Shown here: positions 46,793 through 55,628 of the stretch, piece by piece
Layout of the letters: each line of letters starts with the position of its first letter
Numbering within the stretch: the stretch's first letter is position 1
Source: Lachnospiraceae bacterium
GTDB taxonomy: Bacteria > Bacillota > Clostridia > Lachnospirales > Lachnospiraceae
Direction of reading: 5' to 3'
Length of the DNA stretch: 64,000 bases
NCBI GenBank assembly: GCA_024403615.1
Contig: JAKSRM010000002.1
Coordinates: forward strand, 113,206-177,205
Made by a program: the position numbers and the translations under genes
Notes under the pieces: generated by a model
The model's input: the letters and a program-made list of their open reading frames with translations, nothing else
Told to the model about the DNA's origin: nothing
The model's database searches: none

Positions 46793-47854
46793 ATGTCAAA
46801 ATTCGCAGCATTTCTTAAAAAACAGGACATTGTTTTTTCGCCAAAGCGTTATTTCGTAGATGCGCTCGGTGCTATGGCCCAAGGTCTTTTTGCTTCTCTT
46901 CTTATAGGAACGATTTTGAAGACTCTCGGTGAACAGTGTCACTTTGATTTATTGATAACTATTGGTGCTTTTGCAACCGCGATCATGGGCCCTGCCATGG
47001 CAGTTGCCATTGGAAAAGCTTTAAACGCTCCTCCACTGGTTCTCTTCTCCTTAGTAGCAGTTGGCTGGGCCGCATGTGAATGCGGTGGCGCTGGTGGACC
47101 TTTAGCAGTTTATTTTATCGTCCTTATCGCGACGGAATTCGGTAAATTAGTGTCCAAAACTACTCCGGTGGATATTATTGTGACTCCACTGGTGACCATC
47201 TTTATTGGCGGTCTTTTGAGCGTATTTGCGGCACCTTACATTGGCATTGCTGCTTCCTCTGTTGGAAACGCAATTATGTGGGCTACAGAGCTCCAGCCAT
47301 TCTTAATGGGTATTCTGGTTTCTGTCATCGTAGGTATCGCTCTTACCCTTCCAATCAGTTCCGCTGCAATCTGTGCAGCCTTAGGTCTTACCGGCTTAGC
47401 TGGTGGTGCTGCTCTTGCAGGCTGCTGCGCACAGATGGTTGGATTTGCAGTTATCAGTTTCAGAGAAAATAAATGGGGCGGCCTTCTCGCTCAGGGAATC
47501 GGCACAAGCATGCTCCAGATGGGAAATATTGTTCGTAATCCTAAAATTTGGATTCCGGCAATCGTAGCTTCTGTCGTAAATGGACCAATCGCGACTTGTC
47601 TCTTCCACCTTCAGATGAACGGCGCTGCTGTTTCCAGTGGAATGGGAACTTGCGGATTTGTTGGTCAGATTGGTGTTTACACCGGTTGGATAAATGACAT
47701 TGCCAGTGGCCTTAAGGGTGGCGTTACTGCAATGGATTGGATCGGATTAATCGTTATCAGTTTTATCATTCCAGCGATTGTTTCTTGGGCAGTATCACTT
47801 CTGCTCCGCAAGATTGGCTGGATCAAGGAGGGAGACCTGAAGTTATCCCTGTAA
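46793..47854 (+). CDS. PfoR/PTS EIIC-type polytopic membrane protein
   Basis: This 353-residue protein starts at ATG 46793 behind AAGGAGG; an in-frame extension to 46691 runs back through the promoter and is rejected. It is hydrophobic throughout with about 8-10 helices and opens with FAAFLKKQDIVFSPKRYFVDALGAMA. It carries Gly-rich blocks such as WAACECGGAGGPLAVYF, GLAGGAALAGCCAQMVGF and GTCGFVGQIG. This matches the EIIC-like family that includes the clostridial regulator PfoR. No EIIA or EIIB gene is near, so a transport role by phosphorelay is unproven. The large repeat array upstream suggests tight control. Confidence 0.8.
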   Translation: MSKFAAFLKKQDIVFSPKRYFVDALGAMAQGLFASLLIGTILKTLGEQCHFDLLITIGAFATAIMGPAMAVAIGKALNAPPLVLFSLVAVGWAACECGGAGGPLAVYFIVLIATEFGKLVSKTTPVDIIVTPLVTIFIGGLLSVFAAPYIGIAASSVGNAIMWATELQPFLMGILVSVIVGIALTLPISSAAICAALGLTGLAGGAALAGCCAQMVGFAVISFRENKWGGLLAQGIGTSMLQMGNIVRNPKIWIPAIVASVVNGPIATCLFHLQMNGAAVSSGMGTCGFVGQIGVYTGWINDIASGLKGGVTAMDWIGLIVISFIIPAIVSWAVSLLLRKIGWIKEGDLKLSL

Positions 47855-47880
47855 CCTGGCAGTTTTTATTAGAGGCCTGT

Positions 47881-47965
47881 GGTGTCTGGCGTCGTGAACT
47901 TACAATTATTATTTAAACCCTTTTAAATGCCCAAACCCTTTTTCAAGTTCACGTTGTCAGACACC
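47881..47965 (+). promoter_or_regulatory. Long inverted repeat directly upstream of glnA
   Basis: Two 21-bp arms (47881-47901 and 47945-47965) match at 18 of 21 positions: GGTGTCTG...CGTGAACTT and its complement. They flank 43 bases that hold a possible TTACAA-N17-TTAAAT promoter. The right arm ends 14 bases before the glnA ATG, and glnA lacks a good Shine-Dalgarno site. It could be paired operators or an mRNA structure that controls glnA. Confidence 0.55.
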
Positions 47966-47979
47966 TTCAGAAAAAAGAA

Positions 47980-49308
47980 ATGAAGTACACAAAAGACGAA
48001 ATCATTAAAATAGTGAAAGAAGAAAACGTTAAATTTATCCGTCTGCAGTTTACGGATATTTTTGGCGCTATGAAAAACGTTTCCATCACTCCAAGTCAGT
48101 TGGAAAAAGCGCTGGATAACAAGCTTCGTTTTGATGGCTCCTCTATCGACGGCTTTGTACGTATTGAGGAATCCGATATGGCACTTCATCCAGATTATGA
48201 CTCCTTCGTTATTCATCCTTGGGGTCAGGAACATGGAAAAGTTGCCAGATTAATCTGTGACGTATGTCGTATTGATGGCGAACCTTTTGAAGGGGATCCA
48301 CGATACATTCTCCGGAAAGCCATCGCTCATGCAGCTTCCCTGGGATATGAATTAAATGTAGGCCCAGAATGCGAATTCTATCTTTTAAAAACCAATGAGA
48401 GAGGTAACCCTACTCTCGAATCTTATGACACCAACGGATATTTCGACTTAGGTCCAAACGACCTGGGAGAAGAAGCTCGAAAAGACATCGTTCTTGCTTT
48501 GGAAGATTTAGGCTTTGTTATCGAAGCTTCTCATCACGAATGTGGTCCTGCTCAGCATGAAATTGATTTCAAGTATCAGGAAGCTCTTCATGCGGCTGAC
48601 AGCATCATGACTTTTAAATACGCAGTAAAAACTATTTCAGAGAAGCATAAACTCTATGCAACCTTTATGCCAAAACCGATTTATGGTCAGGCCGGAAACG
48701 GTATGCATTTAAATATGTCCCTTAGCAAAAACGGAAAAAACATTTTTATTAACGAAAAAGACAAAAATGGATTAAGTAAAGAAGCATATTCCTTTATGGC
48801 CGGTATTATGCATCACATCGAAGGCATTGCTATCGTAACAAATCCTCTTGTTAACTCTTATAAACGTCTCGTACCGGATTTCGAAGCTCCAGTCTATATC
48901 GCATGGTCTGCTCAGAACCGCTCCCCACTCATTCGGGTTCCAAGCAGCCGCGGTCAAAGTACTAGAATAGAACTTCGAAGTCCAGATCCATCTGCAAATC
49001 CTTATCTTGCATTAGCCTTATGTTTGGAAGCCGGCCTGGAAGGAATAGAAAATGGAATGACCCCTCCTCCATCCATCGATAAAAATATCTTTGAGATGAG
49101 CAGGAGGGAACTGACCCGGAGCGGTATTAAAAAACTCCCGGCCAACCTGTTCGAAGCGTTAAATAAAGTTCAGAAAGACAAATTTGTGGCCGATGTTTTA
49201 GGTCCACACATTTACGACAGATATATTGAAGCGAAGAAACGTGAATGGAATGAATACAGTCTCCGCGTATCCGATTGGGAAATTGAGACCTATCTTTCCA
49301 AATATTAA
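47980..49308 (+). CDS. glnA: Glutamine synthetase type I
   Basis: This 442-residue enzyme makes glutamine from glutamate, ammonia and ATP and forms dodecamers. Typical blocks are FTDIFGAMKNVSI, the DGSSIDGF loop, NVGPECEFYL, GNGMHLNMSL, KRLVPDFEAPVYIAWS and RIELRSPDPSANPYLALA. Where enterobacterial enzymes have the adenylylated Tyr, this one has KNIFEMSRREL, so it belongs to the Bacillus/Clostridium GSI-alpha group. The start is ATG with only an A-rich AAAAAAG before it. The RNase H-like gene follows at once, its ribosome site overlapping the glnA stop. Confidence 0.97.
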   Translation: MKYTKDEIIKIVKEENVKFIRLQFTDIFGAMKNVSITPSQLEKALDNKLRFDGSSIDGFVRIEESDMALHPDYDSFVIHPWGQEHGKVARLICDVCRIDGEPFEGDPRYILRKAIAHAASLGYELNVGPECEFYLLKTNERGNPTLESYDTNGYFDLGPNDLGEEARKDIVLALEDLGFVIEASHHECGPAQHEIDFKYQEALHAADSIMTFKYAVKTISEKHKLYATFMPKPIYGQAGNGMHLNMSLSKNGKNIFINEKDKNGLSKEAYSFMAGIMHHIEGIAIVTNPLVNSYKRLVPDFEAPVYIAWSAQNRSPLIRVPSSRGQSTRIELRSPDPSANPYLALALCLEAGLEGIENGMTPPPSIDKNIFEMSRRELTRSGIKKLPANLFEALNKVQKDKFVADVLGPHIYDRYIEAKKREWNEYSLRVSDWEIETYLSKY

Positions 49309-49319
49309 AGGAGTTTAAC

Positions 49320-49754
49320 ATGCCTTATGCTTACGTAGACGGCAGCTACAACATTGCAACGAAACAATTTGGCTACGGCGTAGTCTTTTTTACCGGCGTC
49401 ACCGATGAAAACGGTGAGCCGGAATATTTTACTTTATCAAAAGCTTTTTCTGAGCCGGAACTGGCAGAAATGAGAAACGTGGCCGGCGAAATCATGGGAT
49501 CCGCCCAGGCCATGAAATCTGCAAGAGCCAGAGGCTTCAAAGAACTCACCATTTATCATGATTACGAAGGCATTGCGAAATGGTGCACCGGAGAATGGAA
49601 AGCGAAAAAGACCTGGACCAAAAAATACAAAACATTTTACGAGGAAATCAGCAAAGACCTTTCTGTTACTTTTAAGAAGGTGGAAGCTCATTCCGGAAAT
49701 AAGTTTAACGATATGGCCGATAAGTTAGCAAAGGAGGCTGTAGGAAACAAATGA
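49320..49754 (+). CDS. Ribonuclease H type 1-like protein
   Basis: This 144-residue protein has the RNase H fold with its acidic residues in place: YVDGSYN (Asp), AEMRNVAGEIMG (Glu), IYHDYEGIAKW (Asp) and KFNDMADKLAKEA (Asp). It would cut the RNA strand of RNA-DNA hybrids. It lacks the N-terminal viroplasmin-type domain of many Firmicute homologues. It sits between glnA and the L,D-transpeptidases, overlapping the next gene by 4 bases, which looks like transcriptional convenience rather than a shared pathway. Confidence 0.88.
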   Translation: MPYAYVDGSYNIATKQFGYGVVFFTGVTDENGEPEYFTLSKAFSEPELAEMRNVAGEIMGSAQAMKSARARGFKELTIYHDYEGIAKWCTGEWKAKKTWTKKYKTFYEEISKDLSVTFKKVEAHSGNKFNDMADKLAKEAVGNK

Positions 49755-50740
49755 AAAGAAGAACTTTAACCAAATGCATCATCGTGGTTTTAATATTCGC
49801 TCTTTCCGCCATGCTTATGGCATGCAGTTGCGGTGGTAAGAAGCCCGTGGAGCCGGAAAGTGAATCTCCTTCCATGAAAGAGACCCAAAAGCAGACAACT
49901 ACTGCCGCTCCTACCACTACAGAGGCACCTACCGAAACCACCTCCGCTACAGAAGCAGAGACCTACGAAGAAGTTGGTGGCGATGAGGAATATTACTGGT
50001 ACAGTGATTACTCTATTGATGTTAACTTAGCTTACTGCACCGTAACCGTTTATGAAAATAACGCCGATGGCAGCCGTACGCCAATCAACGTTATGGCTTG
50101 TTCCTGCGGGCGGGAAGGTTGTGAAACCCCTACCGGAACATTCTACACCAGTGACAAATACGAATGGGGCTGGATGGTTGACGGTTCCGTTGCCCAGTAT
50201 GTAACCCGTTTCAACGGCAGTATTCTCTTTCACTCGGTTCCTTCCTGGGACTGTGCCCCTGGCAACATGGAAATCGGTGAATATAACAAATTAGGTAGCC
50301 CTGCTTCTTTAGGATGTATTCGTCTTTGTGTTGCAGACGCCGCTTGGATTTACTGGAACATGCCTTGGGGAACGGAAGTTAACGTTTTCTATGACTGGGA
50401 CAGTGCAGGTCCTTGGGGAAAACCGAGCAGTTATAAGATTCCAGACGACATTGCTCCATTGAATCAGTGGGATCCAACGGACCCTGCAGATGGAAATCCA
50501 TGGTACGGTTACTACATTACCATTGATACGAAAACCATCACTCTTCCTGTAGGAAGCAACAATAACGACCTTTATAACAAAATTTCCATAATCGATTGCT
50601 ACAATAACGATGTGAAGAGCTACGCTTACATAGAATTTGACGGTGATTATAATGTGCCTGGAGACTATCATGCATACGCTTCGATTTATTTAGGCAACGG
50701 TTATGCAGAAGAATACATTCCAGTCACGATTACGGAGTAA
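49751..50740 (+). CDS. L,D-transpeptidase (YkuD) lipoprotein
   Basis: This 329-residue protein has a signal with lipobox LMAC (Cys25) and a Thr/Pro/Glu-rich linker. A YkuD domain at about residues 95-235 carries FHSVPS and the catalytic-Cys block SPASLGCIRLCVADA. Such enzymes make 3-3 crosslinks in peptidoglycan or attach proteins to it. After the WDPTDP linker a small Ig-like C-terminal domain follows (TITLPVGSNNNDLYNK...). A very similar second copy follows 6 bases later. Confidence 0.9.
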   Translation: MKRRTLTKCIIVVLIFALSAMLMACSCGGKKPVEPESESPSMKETQKQTTTAAPTTTEAPTETTSATEAETYEEVGGDEEYYWYSDYSIDVNLAYCTVTVYENNADGSRTPINVMACSCGREGCETPTGTFYTSDKYEWGWMVDGSVAQYVTRFNGSILFHSVPSWDCAPGNMEIGEYNKLGSPASLGCIRLCVADAAWIYWNMPWGTEVNVFYDWDSAGPWGKPSSYKIPDDIAPLNQWDPTDPADGNPWYGYYITIDTKTITLPVGSNNNDLYNKISIIDCYNNDVKSYAYIEFDGDYNVPGDYHAYASIYLGNGYAEEYIPVTITE

Positions 50741-50746
50741 AAATAA

Positions 50747-51793
50747 ATGGCAGCAAAAAAGAGAAAACGCAAACTATCAAAAAAGCAAAGAGAAAACCGT
50801 AGAATCCGAATTGCAACCTATCTGGCAGTTCTCATTCTGATTGCAATCGTTGTAATTATTGTAGTGTCCTGCAATAACAAGAAAGCAAATAAGCCTGCAG
50901 ATCCAACAGCGCCTGCGGAAACTACAACCGTCAGTGACGATATCCCAAAAGAATATGTGGAGCCGACCTACTCCAGAGACGATATTGAAATTACGGATGA
51001 ATGGGCAACGGTTGGAGACAGTACCGACTATTCTCTTTACGTAAATACCGCATTAAACGCTACCACTCTTTATAAAGTGGACGGCGACGAATATACCCCG
51101 CTCCGCGTTATGGCTTGTTCTACCGGTCGTAGAGACGGACATGAAACTCCAGAAGGTACCTTCTATTTAGGCGAATGGATTATCGGCCCAGATTGTGAAT
51201 GGTGTTACATGGCAGACGGAACGGAAGGCCTTTACGCTTACCGAATCATCGATGGAATTAACAACGATATTATGTTCCACTCTGTTCCATTCCTGGAGAC
51301 AGACCACGGAACTATCGAATATGAAGAATACAACAAATTAGGTGATTATGCTTCTATGGGTTGCATCCGTATGTCCATCGCCGATGTAAGATATTTAGGC
51401 CAGCTTTGTGCCGGTGGAACGGAAGTATATATTTACTACGACGAGAACGAAGTATTACCAATGGAGAAGCCTACTCCGTTGTTTATCCCTCCGACAGTTG
51501 AAGAAGTATGTGGCTGGGATCCAACAGACCCTGTAAGCGATAATCCATGGCATACTTACACCTTCACCATGGAAGTTCCTAACAGTATTGAAATAGAAAA
51601 AGATTCCGAATATTCCGAAGAGCTGGTATTAAGTCAGGCTGGTGCTACAGACTGCTACGGAAACGATGTATCGGAATACATTGCCTGCTCCGGCAGCGTA
51701 GATACTTCCGCCAAAGGAAAATATCCGGTAACCGTAACCTTAGACTTAGGACAGTACCATGGAACAAAAGACGTTGTGGTAATTGTGAAATAA
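50747..51793 (+). CDS. L,D-transpeptidase (YkuD), membrane-anchored
   Basis: This 348-residue protein has a very basic N-terminus (KKRKRKLSKKQRENRR) and one hydrophobic segment ending in IVVSC, so it is either a signal anchor or an unusual lipoprotein. The YkuD domain has FHSVPF and GDYASMGCIRMSIADV with the catalytic Cys. It shares the WDPTDPxxxNPW linker and the C-terminal Ig-like domain with the gene upstream, so the two arose by tandem duplication. A strong terminator follows. Confidence 0.9.
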   Translation: MAAKKRKRKLSKKQRENRRIRIATYLAVLILIAIVVIIVVSCNNKKANKPADPTAPAETTTVSDDIPKEYVEPTYSRDDIEITDEWATVGDSTDYSLYVNTALNATTLYKVDGDEYTPLRVMACSTGRRDGHETPEGTFYLGEWIIGPDCEWCYMADGTEGLYAYRIIDGINNDIMFHSVPFLETDHGTIEYEEYNKLGDYASMGCIRMSIADVRYLGQLCAGGTEVYIYYDENEVLPMEKPTPLFIPPTVEEVCGWDPTDPVSDNPWHTYTFTMEVPNSIEIEKDSEYSEELVLSQAGATDCYGNDVSEYIACSGSVDTSAKGKYPVTVTLDLGQYHGTKDVVVIVK

Positions 51794-51822
51794 TAATTTA
51801 ATAGTTATCCGATATAAAACAA

Positions 51823-51850
51823 GCCCGCTGTTTTCGCAGCGGGCCTTTTT
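51823..51850. terminator. Bidirectional terminator between convergent operons
   Basis: GCCCGCTG pairs with CAGCGGGC around TTTTCG. The plus strand continues CTTTTTG and the minus strand TTGTTTT, so it serves both the transpeptidase pair and the nucleoside ABC operon. Confidence 0.9.
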
Positions 51851-51883
51851 GTTTTTATAATACCGGTCAACATCTTCCGGCTG

Positions 51884-52876
51884 TCATCGGTCTTCTCGGA
51901 AGTACGACAGTCCCAGACTCTCTGGTGGCTGATTCTCCCTCTTATTTCGAACAGATGTAATAATCAGAATAATGATGGTTGCCAGATATGGAATAATCTT
52001 GTACAGTTCTTTATTTGCCAGGTTAACTCCAGTAGGGATGTAGTTGTGAAGAATGAACAATCCACCGAAAATGATGGAAGCCCAAATGGAATGGCCTGGA
52101 CGCCAGATGGTGAAGATTACCAGTGCAAGGGCTAACCAGCCTCTGTCACCGAATGCATCGTTGGACCAGATACCGCTGGCATATCCCATTACGTAGAACA
52201 GTCCGCCTAATCCAGAAACCATAGCGCCAATGCAAGTTGCAAAATATTTATACTTTCCTACGTTGATTCCTGCTGCATCAGCCGTTGCCGGACTTTCACC
52301 AACGGAACGAAGGTTTAAACCAACTCTGGTTTTCGAAATAATCAAAGCAGCAAGAATTGCAAAAAGAATTGCTACATATACCATGGTGCTGTAGGAGAAT
52401 AAAATTTCACCAACCGCTCCCAGCTTCGATGCGCCTGGTAAGGTGGCGCTAAAAAGCTTACTGGTTCTGGAAAGAACGATGGATGGAACGTCTGCACCAG
52501 AAATCTTAATCAGAGAACCTCCGAAGAAGTTTCCAACACCAACGCCGAAGGTAGTCAGGGCTAAACCTGTAACGTTCTGGTTTGCACGTAAGGTAACGGT
52601 AATGAAGCTGTAAATCAGACCCATCAATAAAGATCCGATCAGAGTGCACATCAGCGGAATGAAAACACCTAAGAACGGATTCATACTATCGCCAACCGCG
52701 TTCTCATAGAAGAATGCACCGATAACACCGCAAATACCGCCTACATACATAATACCCGGAGTTCCCAGATTTAAGTTACCACTCTTCTCTGTAATGGTTT
52801 CTCCAACGCATCCGTACATCAGTGGAACGCCTTGAACAACCGCACGTGGAATAAATTGAACTAAAAAGCTAAACAT
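51884..52876 (-). CDS. ABC transporter permease, nucleoside/BMP type (subunit 2)
   Basis: This 330-residue polytopic protein belongs to the BPD_transp_2 permeases found with Bmp-type lipoproteins (NupQ/YufQ-like). Hallmarks are GEKSGNLNLGTPGIMYVG-type residues near position 30, LRANQNVTGLALTTFGVGVGNF and VGLNLRSVGESPATADAAGINV. Its start overlaps the stop of the other permease by one base. It is the last gene of the operon. Confidence 0.92.
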   Translation of the reverse strand: MFSFLVQFIPRAVVQGVPLMYGCVGETITEKSGNLNLGTPGIMYVGGICGVIGAFFYENAVGDSMNPFLGVFIPLMCTLIGSLLMGLIYSFITVTLRANQNVTGLALTTFGVGVGNFFGGSLIKISGADVPSIVLSRTSKLFSATLPGASKLGAVGEILFSYSTMVYVAILFAILAALIISKTRVGLNLRSVGESPATADAAGINVGKYKYFATCIGAMVSGLGGLFYVMGYASGIWSNDAFGDRGWLALALVIFTIWRPGHSIWASIIFGGLFILHNYIPTGVNLANKELYKIIPYLATIIILIITSVRNKRENQPPESLGLSYFREDR

Positions 52877-53973
52877 TATGCCACCTCCTTATTCTGTTTC
52901 TTTCTGAATGAAATCTGATAGTTCAGGAAGAACTCACATCCAATGATAAAGAACAGGATGAGTCCAGTTAAGATGGAACCAAAGGAATCGTTTAATCCGA
53001 AAATTGTGGTGATTTCTTTTGCGCCTTTATCCAGGAATACCAGAATAAAACTTGTAAGTATCATAAAGAATGGATTGAATTTTCCAAGCCAAGCTACCAT
53101 AACGCCGGTAAAACCTCTTCCTGCGGAAAGAGATGTTGTCAAAGTATGGCTTACGCCGCCAACTAATAAGAAGCCAACCAAACCGCAAATAGCACCGGAA
53201 AGAGCTGCTGTTCTGAGAATAACTTTACGAACTTTAATTCCGATATATTTTGCAGTGGATTCGCTCTCACCAACAACGGAAATTTCATAACCATGCTTGG
53301 TATATTTCATGTAAACATAGGTAGCAACGGTCAGAAGAACGGCTACGATGATAATGATCATATATTTCTGGTTAAAGATGGTCGGCAGCCATCCTTCACG
53401 AGACGCCTGGTTAATAATACCGATGTTGCTAGAACCTTTTGGATTCTCCCATACAACAACGAAGAAGGCGACAATCTGGGTCGCTATATAGTTCATCATC
53501 AAAGTGAACAAGGTCTCGTTGGTATTAAACCGTGCTTTAAAGAATCCAGGAATACCAGCCCAAATGGTACCAGCGATAATAGCTGCAACCAGCATCAGCA
53601 GTATCACTACAATGTTTGGAAGCCTTCCGCCTAAAAGAATCATTACGCTAGCGGAGCCTAAGCAACCCATTAAAACCTGTCCGTCTCCGCCCAGGTTCCA
53701 GAACTTCATGCGAAATGCAGGTGCCAAAGCTAAGGAAGTACAAAGCATAATTGCCAGTTCTTCCAGCATGTTCCATACTTTCTTGGTGGTACCGAAGTTA
53801 CCTTTAATCATGGTAGCGTAAATGCTAATTGGGTTTTCTCCTACCAGAAGCAAAGTGATAACGCCACAAAGAATCAAGGCAAGAATAACCGCGATTACAC
53901 GAATCGCCCAGGAACGATACCATGGTAATTCTTTTCTTCTTGTAATATGAATCAGAGGAACTTTATTCATCAA
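52876..53973 (-). CDS. ABC transporter permease, nucleoside/BMP type (subunit 1)
   Basis: This 365-residue polytopic protein is the larger permease of the pair (NupP/YufP-like). It begins with a cytoplasmic tail and helix (WAIRVIAVILALILCGVITLLL). Further blocks are FRMKFWNLGGDGQVLMGCLG, LFTLMMNYIATQIVAFFV and YEISVVGESESTAKYIGI, the counterpart of the VGES block in subunit 2. It overlaps the ATPase gene by 11 bases. Together they import nucleosides or related purines. Confidence 0.92.
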   Translation of the reverse strand: MMNKVPLIHITRRKELPWYRSWAIRVIAVILALILCGVITLLLVGENPISIYATMIKGNFGTTKKVWNMLEELAIMLCTSLALAPAFRMKFWNLGGDGQVLMGCLGSASVMILLGGRLPNIVVILLMLVAAIIAGTIWAGIPGFFKARFNTNETLFTLMMNYIATQIVAFFVVVWENPKGSSNIGIINQASREGWLPTIFNQKYMIIIIVAVLLTVATYVYMKYTKHGYEISVVGESESTAKYIGIKVRKVILRTAALSGAICGLVGFLLVGGVSHTLTTSLSAGRGFTGVMVAWLGKFNPFFMILTSFILVFLDKGAKEITTIFGLNDSFGSILTGLILFFIIGCEFFLNYQISFRKKQNKEVA

Positions 53974-55504
53974 TATCTCCTCCTCCCACTTTTGTCATCA
54001 TCAGACCGACGGTCGCTTTGTCCGCATCCTTTCCGTCAATCAGGCCACTAACTTTTCCGCCACAGAGGACAAGAATTTTATCACATAACTCCAGAAGTAC
54101 ATCCAGGTCTTCGCCAACATAAACTACGGCTACTCCGGACTTCTTCTGTTTATTAATCAAATCATAAATCGTATAAGAGGAATTGATGTCCAGGCCTCTT
54201 ACAGCGTAAGCGGTAAGTAAAACTTTCGGAGCATTGGCAATTTCTCTTCCGACCAGAATTTTCTGTACATTACCGCCGGACAATTTACGGACCGGGGTCG
54301 CTACGTTCGGCGTGTTTACATCCAGTTCTTCAACGACATGCTCTGCCAAATCATGAGGAGTTTTACGGTCTGCGAAAATGCTCTTGCCTTTCCGGAAGGA
54401 ACGAAGCATCATGTTGTCCGTTAAGTCCATATTTCCAACCAGGCCCATTCCTAAACGATCTTCCGGAACGAAGGAAAGGGAAACGCCCATATTGGCAATT
54501 TCCATTGGGTCTTTTCCAATCAGATTATCTCTGGAGCCATCTTCCTCTACATATTCGATGCTTCCTTTTTCAATCGGCTGTAATCCGGCAATGGCCTCTA
54601 AAAGTTCTTTCTGGCCGCTGCCAGCGATTCCTGCGATTCCTAAAACTTCTCCGCTATATGCATCAAAGCTTACATCATCAATTTTAACGATTCCGTCTTT
54701 GTCACGGATGGTCAAATCCCGAACGCTGATTCTCACTTTCGGATCTACTGGTTCCGGACGTTCGATATTCAGAGAAACCGTATGTCCAACCATGGCATCC
54801 GTTAAAATCTGTGCAGAAGCCTGTTTCGTTTCATAATCACAGATATATTTTCCTTTTCGTAAGATCGCTACTCTATCGGAAATTTCCAGTACCTCATGCA
54901 TTTTATGGGTAATAATGATGATGGTCTTTCCGTCTTCTTTCATGTTACGGAGAACTCTAAACAGTTTGTCCGTTTCCTGCGGAGTCAGAACCGCGGTCGG
55001 TTCATCCAAAATCAGAATGTCCGCGCCTCGGTAAAGAACCTTAACGATTTCTACGGTCTGTTTCTGAGATACGGACATGTTATAGATTTTCTGGTTTGGG
55101 TCAACTTCAAATCCATATCTTTCGCAAATTTCATTAATTTTCTGTGCTGTTTGCTTCAGATTCAGTTTTCCTTCATTGGAAAGTCCAAGAGTAATATTCT
55201 CTGCAGCAGACATAACGTCAATCAACTTGAAATGCTGATGGATCATGCCGATGCCTAAATCAAACGCGTCTTTCGGATCATTAATAGAAACAGATTTTCC
55301 ATTGACAAATATTTCGCCTTCATCCGGGAAATAAATGCCGGAAATCATGTTCATTAAGGTTGTCTTGCCGCTTCCGTTTTCGCCTAATAACGCAAGAATT
55401 TCGCCTTTGTAGGCGTCCATAGAAACATCATCGTTGGCAACAACCTTGTCACCGAATCTTTTCGTAATGTGTCTTAATTGTAGTACTGGTATTTTCTCGT
55501 TCAA
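53963..55504 (-). CDS. ABC transporter ATP-binding protein with two ATPase domains, nucleoside type
   Basis: This 513-residue protein holds two ABC domains. The first is complete: GENGSGKTTLMN, the signature-like MSVSQKQTVEIVKVLY and Walker B ILILDEPTAVL. The second has GIAGSGQKELLEAIAG and LSGGNVQKILVGREI, but its Walker B reads VLLTAYAVRGLD where an LxxDEPTRGLD form is expected, so it has lost the catalytic Asp-Glu. Similar degeneration is usual in NupO/sugar-type ATPases. It follows the receptor gene after 124 bases containing a hairpin. Confidence 0.93.
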   Translation of the reverse strand: MNEKIPVLQLRHITKRFGDKVVANDDVSMDAYKGEILALLGENGSGKTTLMNMISGIYFPDEGEIFVNGKSVSINDPKDAFDLGIGMIHQHFKLIDVMSAAENITLGLSNEGKLNLKQTAQKINEICERYGFEVDPNQKIYNMSVSQKQTVEIVKVLYRGADILILDEPTAVLTPQETDKLFRVLRNMKEDGKTIIIITHKMHEVLEISDRVAILRKGKYICDYETKQASAQILTDAMVGHTVSLNIERPEPVDPKVRISVRDLTIRDKDGIVKIDDVSFDAYSGEVLGIAGIAGSGQKELLEAIAGLQPIEKGSIEYVEEDGSRDNLIGKDPMEIANMGVSLSFVPEDRLGMGLVGNMDLTDNMMLRSFRKGKSIFADRKTPHDLAEHVVEELDVNTPNVATPVRKLSGGNVQKILVGREIANAPKVLLTAYAVRGLDINSSYTIYDLINKQKKSGVAVVYVGEDLDVLLELCDKILVLCGGKVSGLIDGKDADKATVGLMMTKVGGGDIDE

Positions 55505-55584
55505 GATTTTTACTCCTTTAAATCTTGTGTTTTGTTCTTATGAGGGAACACAAATCCATTTTATATTTTCTCATAAAAGCAACA

Positions 55585-55612
55585 TTGGGAGGCTCTAAAA
55601 AGAGCCTCCCAA
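55585..55612 (-). terminator. Intercistronic hairpin after the Bmp lipoprotein gene
   Basis: Perfect 12-bp arms TTGGGAGGCTCT and AGAGCCTCCCAA around TTTT (minus strand). The sequence after it is TGTTGCTTTT, so termination may be partial. This is a common way to make more binding protein than transporter. Confidence 0.65.
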
Positions 55613-55628
55613 AAATTAGCAAATATAA

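Noticed and set aside
47864..47979. Known glutamine-sensing RNA (glnA motif) or ANTAR hairpins before glnA
   Set aside because: The long inverted repeat with a 43-nt middle does not show the small conserved hairpins of those elements.
53963..55504. Damaged ATPase because the second domain lacks a Walker B Asp-Glu
   Set aside because: Degeneration of one of the two ATPase domains is usual in this subfamily and the frame is intact.
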